A DNA stretch of 6,441 nucleotides from Candidatus Levyibacteriota bacterium. GTDB lineage: Bacteria; Patescibacteriota; Microgenomatia; Levybacterales; GWA1-39-11. The position numbers and the translations under genes are program-made. Under the pieces are notes generated by a model. That model was not told the origin of the DNA. It saw only the letters and a program-made list of their open reading frames with translations, and made no database searches. Each line of letters opens with the position of its first letter. Positions within the stretch are counted from its first letter, which is position 1. The DNA lies in the NCBI GenBank assembly GCA_016204525.1, contig JACQKO010000080.1, positions 1 through 6,441 of the forward strand, given 5' to 3'. Below are positions 1 to 5,170 of the stretch, piece after piece.

Positions 1-347
1 CGAGACAGAAGGCGATACTGAAGCACTAGGGCTTTGGCTTGGACTGACAGATGGCGAAATTGAGGCGGATGGACTTACCGAGGGAGAAACACTTGGTGAA
101 ATACTAGGGCTTATTGACGGTGAGATAGATGCGCTTGGAGATTGGCTTGGACTGACAGACGGGCTGACAGATGCAGATGGAGATTGTGAAGGACTGATAG
201 ATGGACTGACACTTGGAGACACACTGGGAGAAACCGAAGCGCTTGGACTTTGGCTTGGGGATACAGATGGAGAAACAGAAGCACTGGGACTTTGAGAGGG
301 AGATACACTGGGCGATACGGAAGGAGAAACTGAAGGTGAAACGCTAC
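1..347. repeat. Imperfect 12-bp tandem repeat array encoding S-P-S-x tetrads
   Basis: The DNA is built from degenerate 12-bp units (two Ser-Pro-type codon pairs each) with longer blocks copied inside it. For example the 18-mer TTGGCTTGGACTGACAGA occurs at 34-51 and again at 142-159, exactly 108 bp or nine units apart. Synonymous codons vary between units (TCT, TCA, AGT, AGC), so the amino-acid pattern is better kept than the DNA. This indicates selection on the protein rather than a freshly expanded satellite. Only the minus-strand frame of the repeat protein gives the periodic product. Confidence 0.85.
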
Positions 348-408
348 TAACACTTACTAGCGGATAATACTGACCAAAATATAGTTGTCCAAAATAACCT
401 GTACCCAC
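1..408 (-). CDS. Ser-Pro tetrad-repeat (SPSxSPSx) surface or fibre protein, 3' end outside the window
   Basis: Unrecognised gene, partial: 136 codons are visible, open to the left edge without a stop. The N-terminus (about residues 1-17) is Gly- and aromatic-rich and contains YFGQ twice. From about residue 18 the protein is an uninterrupted array of S-P-S-x tetrads with x = V, Q, A or I. A higher-order block SQSPSASxSPS recurs about five times. Such arrays are extended, Ser-rich, mucin-like and often seen in surface or virion-stalk proteins. No signal peptide or membrane segment is visible. The only standard start available in frame is GTG at 406-408. An AAGGAG lies 18 nt upstream, which is far for a Shine-Dalgarno site. 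The reading frame is the same as that of the preceding 109-aa gene, from which it is separated by TAG plus three codons. The frame is well supported by the perfect amino-acid periodicity; the exact function is not known. Confidence 0.75.
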   Translation of the reverse strand, partial: MGTGYFGQLYFGQYYPLVSVSSVSPSVSPSVSPSVSPSQSPSASVSPSVSPSQSPSASVSPSVSPSVSPSISPSQSPSASVSPSVSPSQSPSASISPSISPSISPSVSPSVSPSASISPSVSPSQSPSASVSPSVS

Positions 409-417
409 ATGCTTATT

Positions 418-747
418 CTACTTTTTCTCCTTAAATAATTCTTGCAATTCTTTAATTGTCTCTGCCACCGTAATATCCCACTTATCCTTATTAGCATCAA
501 ACAGCTCTTTTAAAATAGCTACCTCAGCAGGTGTCAATTCAATAACACCATCTTTATAATAAGTCCTACCATCTTTCTCGGTTGACCCTTCCGCTAGTTT
601 CTTGGCTGCAGAAGTAGCGTCAAACAGTTTTGTAAAGGGGAATTGTTTGGCTTTATATGCCAATGATTTGGTGACAGGATTTACTCCTACTTCTTCGTAG
701 AATAATATTGAAAGAAGTGCTTTATGTGTAGCTTTGATTATCTTCAT
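418..747 (-). CDS. Small conserved-looking protein of a phage-type fibre block, function unknown (109 aa)
   Basis: I do not recognise this family. The product is a soluble 109-aa protein without a signal peptide. Its N-terminal part (about 1-45) mixes basic and hydrophobic residues. The middle (about 50-70) holds a polar turn-rich stretch ending in KDGVIEL. The C-terminal part (about 71-109) looks like two amphipathic helices, LTPAEVAILKELFDANK and TVAETIKELQELFKEKK. The ATG at 745-747 is preferred: it lies 1 nt after the stop of the upstream fibre gene, so translation is probably coupled. The longer reading to 765 would need a TTG inside the upstream gene. No clear Shine-Dalgarno is visible. 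It ends in TAG at 418-420, and the same frame continues into the Ser-Pro repeat protein. Its position between two fibre-type genes suggests a virion accessory or assembly role, but that is inference only. Confidence 0.65.
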   Translation of the reverse strand: MKIIKATHKALLSILFYEEVGVNPVTKSLAYKAKQFPFTKLFDATSAAKKLAEGSTEKDGRTYYKDGVIELTPAEVAILKELFDANKDKWDITVAETIKELQELFKEKK

Positions 748-748
748 A

Positions 749-1894
749 TTATGCAATCGTTCCAACTGGGAAATATCTTGTTAATCCCCCAGGAATAGTT
801 ACTTTAATAAAATGGGTTGTGGTTAATGTTTTTGCACCTATTGCCTCTATTGCGTTGCCTGTTCCTATTGTAGTTACAAACTCTATCATATCCTGGTCAA
901 TGTCTGCTTGGTCAAGTATTAAAGGTGGTACTGCTGCTGTTGTGCTTGACTGATCGACATGAAGTGTTGCTGTTGGTGCCGCCGTTCCGATGCCGACATT
1001 GCCGTTTTCATCAATACGCATGCGTTCGGCGGGCGTGGATGTGCTAGGTCTGGTTTGAAACACGAGTGCTCCGCTCGTGGCACTCGTCCCATGTGAAACA
1101 TGGACCCCGACTATGCGGGACGTTGCAAAGTTCGTTCCAGCTGCATCGTAAGTATTAAAAGTGAAGTTGGAACGATTACCGTCCGTAGTATCCGTATTAA
1201 TTAATTGAAGTAGAGCTCCGTTGCCAGCGCCCGTACCTGAATCGCTAATCTGTGCAACGAAGACTGGGCCAGTACTCGTGTAAACTATGTTCAACAAATG
1301 GGTCGGACTCGTCGTGTTAATGCCGACTCGGCCTGTTGAGGTATCCACATACAGGTCGTCTGTGTTCACGGCAAAGTCGCCTGTGGTTGAAAGGGTAATG
1401 TTAAGGTTAGTTCCCGCTATGGGAGTCAAAGCCAAAGGATTACCAGTAATTGAGGAAATGGTATCTACATAAAGATTAGCCCACGCTACGGTTGTTGAGC
1501 CTAAATTATCAGTTGAGTCGGTATCGGAGATTAAAGAAGTATTTATAGCAACTGAGGCGAGGTTATCTAAAGCTGTGGTAGCCCCTTCTGCATCGGTTAG
1601 GGTTTTGGCAGTAATTGTTGCGGCTATCTGGTCTCCTACTACAATTGATCTTGCGGTACTACTTTCTTGTGCTCTGGTAATAGTAAAGGTATCTGTGGAA
1701 ATCGCAGTTACTCTTACTATCTCAGCATTAGTAGTTAGGGGTTGTACTCCCGTAGGCCAGACAGTCGCATTAAATGGTACAGTAGGAAACTTTGTCCCAT
1801 CTCCTGACTGAACCACCAACGAAGTTCCTGTATTAGCAGGACTAGGTGCTGTTAGAACAGTGCTGTATGCAAAATTTTTGTGTGCGTCTGGCAT
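749..1894 (-). CDS. Phage tail/head-fibre-like structural protein (381 aa)
   Basis: The product looks like a virion or surface fibre. Residues about 10-100 match the N-terminal module common in environmental phage fibres (FAYSTVLTAPSP, then FNATVWP, NAEIVRVTAISTDTFTI, RAQE, GDQIAATITAKTLTD), probably the attachment domain. Residues about 131-147 contain GSTTVAWANLYVD. Two copies of a beta-strand repeat of the form LYVD/RID...GxVGIxTxxPTxxLxV follow, at about 181-203 and 292-313. The C-terminus (about 323-381: PPLILDQADID, KTLTTTHFIKVTIPGG, RYFPVG) is a frequent end of such fibres. The protein is Thr/Ser/Ala-rich, nearly cysteine-free and lacks a signal peptide, as expected for a trimeric beta-fibre. 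It starts at ATG 1892-1894 without a strong Shine-Dalgarno site. The next gene starts 1 nt after its stop. Fibre assignment is confident; whether it belongs to a virus, a prophage or a domesticated cellular structure cannot be seen here. Confidence 0.85.
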   Translation of the reverse strand: MPDAHKNFAYSTVLTAPSPANTGTSLVVQSGDGTKFPTVPFNATVWPTGVQPLTTNAEIVRVTAISTDTFTITRAQESSTARSIVVGDQIAATITAKTLTDAEGATTALDNLASVAINTSLISDTDSTDNLGSTTVAWANLYVDTISSITGNPLALTPIAGTNLNITLSTTGDFAVNTDDLYVDTSTGRVGINTTSPTHLLNIVYTSTGPVFVAQISDSGTGAGNGALLQLINTDTTDGNRSNFTFNTYDAAGTNFATSRIVGVHVSHGTSATSGALVFQTRPSTSTPAERMRIDENGNVGIGTAAPTATLHVDQSSTTAAVPPLILDQADIDQDMIEFVTTIGTGNAIEAIGAKTLTTTHFIKVTIPGGLTRYFPVGTIA

Positions 1895-1905
1895 TTTAGT
1901 CTATT

Positions 1906-1935
1906 TCATCTTTATACTATCAACAATTTCAGTTG
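1906..1935 (-). promoter_or_regulatory. Weak candidate promoter for the fibre block
   Basis: On the minus strand TTGATG is followed after 17 bp by TAGTAT, upstream of the ATG at 1894. Each hexamer matches four of six consensus sigma70 positions. The position fits a promoter for the fibre gene, but in AT-rich DNA such matches are common, so this is only a candidate. Confidence 0.25.
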
Positions 1936-2040
1936 ACATCAAGAGGGAAAAGTGCATTTGCATTCAAGAAAACCACGGGTGATAAACCCATGAAAGTCAA
2001 GGCAGGTAAAAACCCCCAATGTGCGACACAATGACGTTAC

Positions 2041-2067
2041 TTGACAAAAAGCAACACTTTTTGTTAA
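2041..2067. other. Hairpin, 11-pair stem
   Basis: TTGACAAAAAG (2041-2051) pairs with CTTTTTGTTAA (2057-2067) around the 5-nt loop CAACA, with one G-T pair. The stem is AT-rich and has no following T-run beyond its own arm. It could be a weak bidirectional transcription barrier between the divergent blocks, or incidental. Confidence 0.35.
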
Positions 2068-2071
2068 CTGC

Positions 2072-2099
2072 ATCCCCAAAATAATCATTCTTTGGGGAT
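2072..2099. terminator. Perfect 9-bp stem hairpin upstream of the ATPase promoter
   Basis: ATCCCCAAA (2072-2080) is exactly complementary to TTTGGGGAT (2091-2099) with a 10-nt loop. The stem is strong, but neither strand has a good T-tract behind it, so it is not a classic intrinsic terminator. It lies 16 bp before the -35 box of the ATPase gene, where it could insulate that promoter or serve as a binding site. Confidence 0.4.
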
Positions 2100-2115
2100 T
2101 TGAAATACACGAAAT

Positions 2116-2144
2116 TTGACAATTTTGAGGACTTTGTTTATAAT
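2116..2144 (+). promoter_or_regulatory. Consensus sigma70 promoter of the DUF4143 ATPase gene
   Basis: TTGACA (2116-2121) and TATAAT (2139-2144) both match consensus at six of six positions, with the ideal 17-bp spacer. A start of transcription near 2151 would give a leader of about 46 nt before the ATG at 2197. A promoter this strong for a lone ATPase gene suggests that it is normally held down by a repressor; the overlapping dyads fit that idea. Confidence 0.85.
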
Positions 2145-2186
2145 CGTTTACGATTACATCGTAAACTTCTTGTAACGTTTACGTTA
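2142..2186. promoter_or_regulatory. Operator-like pair of CGTTTACG dyads over the start region
   Basis: Two dyads share the same core: AATCG-TTTA-CGATT (2142-2155), which overlaps the end of the -10 box and the expected transcription start, and TAACG-TTTA-CGTTA (2173-2186) in the leader. Their centres are 31 bp apart, close to three helical turns, so two bound dimers would sit on the same face. Between them ATCGTAAAC (2158-2166) is the inverse of GTTTACGAT (2146-2154), which makes a third, inverted half-site. The placement is that of a repressor operator. The regulator is not identified; autoregulation by the downstream product is possible because DUF4143 proteins contain a winged-helix-like segment. 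Confidence 0.65.
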
Positions 2187-2196
2187 TAATTATTTT

Positions 2197-3333
2197 ATGA
2201 TACCTCGGGTTTATGATGATTTGGATAATATTTTAAGAGAAGGTAAAGTGATTGTCATCTATGGGCCTAGACGGGTTGGGAAATCCACGCTTGTAGGCAA
2301 TTATTTAAAAGAAACTCACCTTAAATATAAGTTAGATAGCGGAGATGATCTGGTCGTGGCCGGAATCCTTTCTTCACAAAGTTTTGACAAAATTAATAAG
2401 TTTGCCGCAGGATATGATTTAATAATAGTTGACGAAGCCCAAAGAATTCCGAAAGTTGGTTTGGGATTAAAAATTTTAGTGGATAATAATCCGAAATTAA
2501 AAGTACTTATTACCGGTTCTTCTTCGCTAAGTTTATCATATAAGATTGGAGAGCCTCTGGTGGGAAGAATGTTTGACTATATTTTATACCCCGTGTCTCA
2601 ATTTGAATTTAAAAAGAATATGACTCCATTTGAGTTGGAACAGAAAAAAGAGGATTTTTTGGTTTTTGGATCTTATCCTGAAGTGATTGAGGCGAAAATT
2701 CGTGAAGAAAAAGCTAAAATCTTAACAGGAATTGCTAATTCCTACCTTTTGAGAGACATTATTGAATTGGAAAAAGTGGGTGATTCAAGGATTCTTTTCG
2801 ATCTTTTAAAGCTTATCGCTTTTCAAGTTGGAAGCGAAGTTTCTCTAACCGAGCTTGGTTCTAATCTGGGAATTGATAAAAAGACAGTCACCAGGTATTT
2901 GTGGCTATTTGAGCAATCTTTTGTTCTATATAATCTAAGGGGTTATAGCAGAAATTTAAGAAAAGAAATTAGCAAAAAGAGCAAGTATTATTTTTGTGAT
3001 AATGGTATAAGAAATGCAGTGATAAATAATTTTAATAATTTATCAACAAGGAATGATGTGGGGGCTTTATGGGAAAACTTTTTAGTAATTGAACGGCTTA
3101 AGAAACAGGAATATGCCCATATCGGGTCTAAATATAACAACTATTTTTGGAGAACTTGGGACAAAAAAGAAATAGATTGGGTTGAGATGAGAGATGGGAA
3201 ACTTTTTGGTTACGAGTTTAAATGGGGGGGAAAGAAGCCTTCCAAGTCAAAAGATGCTTGGTTGGAGACTTATAAAAATGAAGCTGAGTTTGAAACTATA
3301 AATCAGGAAAATTATTTGGAGTTCATAACTTAA
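2197..3333 (+). CDS. DUF4143-type AAA ATPase with C-terminal nuclease-like domain (378 aa)
   Basis: This is a P-loop ATPase of the AAA/DUF4143 family, whose cellular role is largely unknown. Walker A is GPRRVGKS at 23-30, Walker B is LIIVDEAQ at 75-82, and a sensor-1-like LITGSSS lies at 104-110. FGSYPEVI at 157-164 is the usual family signature. A winged-helix-like segment follows (about 213-245, with LTELGSNLGIDKKTVTRYL). The C-terminal part has EID at 325-327 and YEFK at 339-342, the D...ExK arrangement of PD-(D/E)xK nuclease-like folds. Length is typical (about 370-420 aa) and all core motifs are intact. The ATG has no Shine-Dalgarno site. The gene stands alone, on the opposite strand to everything else, under a consensus promoter with operator-like dyads. 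That suggests a self-contained, transferable and regulated unit. Its last 11 bases overlap the end of a convergent minus-strand gene remnant. Confidence 0.9.
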   Translation: MIPRVYDDLDNILREGKVIVIYGPRRVGKSTLVGNYLKETHLKYKLDSGDDLVVAGILSSQSFDKINKFAAGYDLIIVDEAQRIPKVGLGLKILVDNNPKLKVLITGSSSLSLSYKIGEPLVGRMFDYILYPVSQFEFKKNMTPFELEQKKEDFLVFGSYPEVIEAKIREEKAKILTGIANSYLLRDIIELEKVGDSRILFDLLKLIAFQVGSEVSLTELGSNLGIDKKTVTRYLWLFEQSFVLYNLRGYSRNLRKEISKKSKYYFCDNGIRNAVINNFNNLSTRNDVGALWENFLVIERLKKQEYAHIGSKYNNYFWRTWDKKEIDWVEMRDGKLFGYEFKWGGKKPSKSKDAWLETYKNEAEFETINQENYLEFIT

Positions 3334-3477
3334 GAGATCCCTCTTTGAAGTGTTTGAGGCCTTTGTCATCCGATTCTTTTGGAACATATGGTTTGAAGTT
3401 GGGAATAAGTTCGATAATTTTTTTTCATAATTCATGGGACAAGTCAAATCTTTAGAATATTTATTCCTTTCCCCCAT
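3323..3477 (-). pseudogene. Probable frameshifted gene remnant at the end of the sugar operon
   Basis: Protein-like sequence continues across two or three frames. One frame gives NKYSKDLTCPMNYEKK and then reaches an A8 run (complement of 3418-3425). After the run the coding-like sequence moves to another frame, IIELIPNFKPYVPKESDD and on to SLKL, ending in TGA at 3323-3325. That frame meets a stop (TGA, 3425-3427) just before the A-run, so the parts join only if one A is removed. A third frame upstream (about 3462-3533) gives DHNFPRTESDEIPGWGKG, which may be more of the same protein. I do not recognise the family. It follows the methyltransferase-like gene on the same strand and overlaps the ATPase gene end by 11 bp. 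A decayed fourth operon gene is the best reading; a homopolymer sequencing error or slippage is possible. Confidence 0.4.
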
Positions 3478-3551
3478 CCCGGGATTTCATCAGATTCAGT
3501 CCTTGGGAAATTATGATCTGAGGATACAACAATTCATGTTGTAATAGAAAA

Positions 3552-3576
3552 CACCTAGAATTCTACATCTCTAGTG
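3552..3576 (-). terminator. Weak candidate terminator after the methyltransferase-like gene
   Basis: On the minus strand a stem CTAGA/TCTAG (3570-3574 with 3555-3559, loop 10 nt), extended by two pairs past one bulged base, is followed by TGTTTTCT. The stem is short and the T-run broken, so support is poor. A second small dyad, TACAAC/GTTGTA at 3525-3543, lies just beyond. Confidence 0.2.
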
Positions 3577-3594
3577 GGGATCAGAAGTAATAGA

Positions 3595-4176
3595 TCAGGC
3601 TTTTTTTTCTTTTACGTAGAGCCAGGTTGGAGTATCATTATTCTCAAAAACAAGCAAAGGCCGGATTTTATTATTGTTTACCCATTTATCAACCACTTTC
3701 TTAAGTCCAAGGCGTTGTCCCCACTGTGATTTATTACTGTAATTATATCCTGCCACAATTCCGCCTTTGCGCACTTTTTTCGACCACTCGGAAATATCGT
3801 CAAATGCATCTTTAGAATCACCAAATGTATTAATATAAACAAAATCCAATGATCCATTCTTAAATCTTTTTACCGCATCCATTGATGTATCCTTGACGAT
3901 CCGAGCATTAAATGTCGCTAATCTATTTTTAGCTTTATTATAATATGCGTTATCAAGTTCTACCTTGGTATCAATGGCAAATAATTCAAGATGGGGATTA
4001 ACAGTAAGAAGACATTTAGAATATTTTCCTGTTTCAATTCCTATTTCAGCACCACGATTAAATCCTAATTCCTTAAATAATACGGACAAACTACCAGCTC
4101 TGCTACGATGTAGTTTATGCTGTGATTGATTTGCATTTAAATTATATTTGGCACGAATATACGTTAATGTATTCAC
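3595..4176 (-). CDS. Class I SAM-methyltransferase-like protein with eroded active-site motifs (193 aa)
   Basis: The fold is that of small Rossmann methyltransferases of the Methyltransf_24 type that often sit in glycan clusters. Motif I is GAEIGIETGKYSKCLL (42-57) and motif II LFAIDTK (66-71) ends strand beta2 with its acidic residue. The later block runs from DFVYIN (111-116) to VRKGGIVAGYNY (135-146). Relatives usually read F-I-D-x-x-H here and end PGG.I.G-H-D; this protein has Asn116 for Asp, lacks the His, and has Tyr-Asn for His-Asp. SAM binding may survive while metal-dependent catalysis may not. The start is GTG at 4174-4176 without a Shine-Dalgarno; the overlapping ATG is followed at once by TGA. 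It lies 56 bp behind the epimerase and is probably co-transcribed. O-methylation of a sugar would be the expected role if it is active. Confidence 0.7.
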   Translation of the reverse strand: MNTLTYIRAKYNLNANQSQHKLHRSRAGSLSVLFKELGFNRGAEIGIETGKYSKCLLTVNPHLELFAIDTKVELDNAYYNKAKNRLATFNARIVKDTSMDAVKRFKNGSLDFVYINTFGDSKDAFDDISEWSKKVRKGGIVAGYNYSNKSQWGQRLGLKKVVDKWVNNNKIRPLLVFENNDTPTWLYVKEKKA

Positions 4177-4232
4177 ATTATTTATTTTATATAAAACTAA
4201 CTAAAATGCAAGTTCCCGCAAAAGTCAAATCT

Positions 4233-5153
4233 TTATCCAGTCATTTTCAGCATCATTTTTAGTCCCTTTTCAAGGTCAACTTTGGGTTTCCAGCCAAGAA
4301 ACTTTCTAGCTTTCTCCGAAGATGATAATGTTGCTTTTGGTTCAATTACAGGCGGTCCATGAACAGGTTTTATATTTTTGCCCATGATTCGATTGATGAT
4401 TTGCGCTACGTCATTTACTGAAACAGCTTTGCCTGCGCCGATATTAAATACTTCTCCTGAAAGGTCAGACTCTGCTGCAAGCAAAGTTGCATCAACTACG
4501 TCAGATACATATGTAAAGTCGCGGATTTGCTTACCGTCTCCATTAATTGTTGGGCGTATCTCTTGGGAGATAAGTTTAATAAATTTAGGAATTAAAAGGG
4601 CATAAGCACCATCCGGATTCATCCGTGGCCCATAAACACTAAAATATCTAAGGCTCACTGTTTCTAAGCCCCAAAGATCAGAGAACATCTGACAATACTT
4701 CTCTCCTGTAAGTTTTTGTAAAGAATAAGGTACCAATGGATTTGGCACCATGGTTTCTTTGAAAGGAAGGCGGTTTTGGTTACCATAGACAGAAGAACTT
4801 GAAGCAAATATAAACTTTTTAATTTTATGTTTCTTGGCAAGAAGAAGAAGCTTAAGCGTGCCGTCTATATTTGCTCTATGTGATCGCCAGGGGAAGGCAA
4901 GAGATTTTTGGAGGCGGGGAATGGCTGCCAGATGAAAAATTACTTCATTTTGTGAGACATACTTTGAAATGTTACCTAAAATTGAAGCGCGAACTTTTAT
5001 AAGTTTTGGATGCTTTGGAAGATTTTCCCATTTGCCTTCTGAGAGGTCATCTAAACAAGTGACGCGACAGCCTTCGGCAAGTAGGCGCTCGACAAGATGA
5101 GAACCAATAAATCCCGCCCCTCCTGTCACCAAACAATTTTTAAAGTTGTTCAT
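4233..5153 (-). CDS. NAD-dependent sugar-nucleotide epimerase, extended SDR (WbpP/GalE-like, 306 aa)
   Basis: This cytosolic enzyme should interconvert nucleotide sugars at C4. It has the NAD-binding TGGAGFIGSHL at 10-20, acidic residues D35-D36 after strand 2 (NAD preference), FHLAA at 73-77, and SSSSVYG at 118-124 with the catalytic serine. The YxxxK pair is Y143/K147 and RYFSVYGPR lies at 169-177. The segment NPDGAYALLIPKF (179-191) with NGDGKQIRDFTYVSDV (204-219) resembles UDP-GlcNAc/UDP-GalNAc 4-epimerases of the WbpP type more than classic GalE. The sequence alone does not exclude UDP-Glc/Gal epimerase or 4,6-dehydratase activity. All catalytic residues are present. It follows the glycosyltransferase by 17 bp, so it most likely supplies that enzyme with its donor. 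The ATG lacks a clear Shine-Dalgarno site. Confidence 0.88.
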   Translation of the reverse strand: MNNFKNCLVTGGAGFIGSHLVERLLAEGCRVTCLDDLSEGKWENLPKHPKLIKVRASILGNISKYVSQNEVIFHLAAIPRLQKSLAFPWRSHRANIDGTLKLLLLAKKHKIKKFIFASSSSVYGNQNRLPFKETMVPNPLVPYSLQKLTGEKYCQMFSDLWGLETVSLRYFSVYGPRMNPDGAYALLIPKFIKLISQEIRPTINGDGKQIRDFTYVSDVVDATLLAAESDLSGEVFNIGAGKAVSVNDVAQIINRIMGKNIKPVHGPPVIEPKATLSSSEKARKFLGWKPKVDLEKGLKMMLKMTG

Positions 5154-5170
5154 CTTTTGGATTTTTCAAC

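Larger units (their letters stand above)
1895..2196. other. Divergent intergenic region between fibre block and ATPase gene
   Basis: These 302 bases separate the minus-strand fibre genes from the plus-strand ATPase gene. No convincing ORF, tRNA or known RNA fold was seen. The right half holds the ATPase promoter, two CGTTTACG dyads and two hairpins, listed separately. The left half (1895-2040) has only a small stem, GGGT-GATAA-ACCC near 1977-1989. It also has a weak candidate promoter for the fibre genes: on the minus strand, TTGATG, 17 bp, TAGTAT, ending about 20 bp before the start codon. Confidence 0.6.

Noticed and set aside
1..350. Direct-repeat array resembling a CRISPR
   Set aside because: The units are short, degenerate and contiguous, with no spacers, and they keep an open reading frame.
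111..353. Minus-strand 80-codon ORF rich in Leu, His and Val
   Set aside because: It is another frame of the Ser-Pro repeat. Its pattern is the by-product of the 12-bp units, and the Ser-Pro frame gives the clean periodic protein.
919..1101. Minus-strand ORF of 60 codons inside the fibre gene
   Set aside because: It is an out-of-frame shadow of a gene with clear family motifs.
1287..1811. Plus-strand ORFs at 1287-1472 and 1575-1811
   Set aside because: They lie opposite the fibre gene, have no coding-like composition or start signal, and are shadows.
1895..2110. tRNA, riboswitch or other known structured RNA in the divergent region
   Set aside because: Only short local stems were seen. No cloverleaf or conserved riboswitch core could be traced.
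2185..2190. A second TATAAT 7 bp before the ATPase ATG
   Set aside because: No -35 box stands 16-18 bp upstream, and it would give an almost leaderless transcript. The consensus promoter at 2116-2144 is far better.
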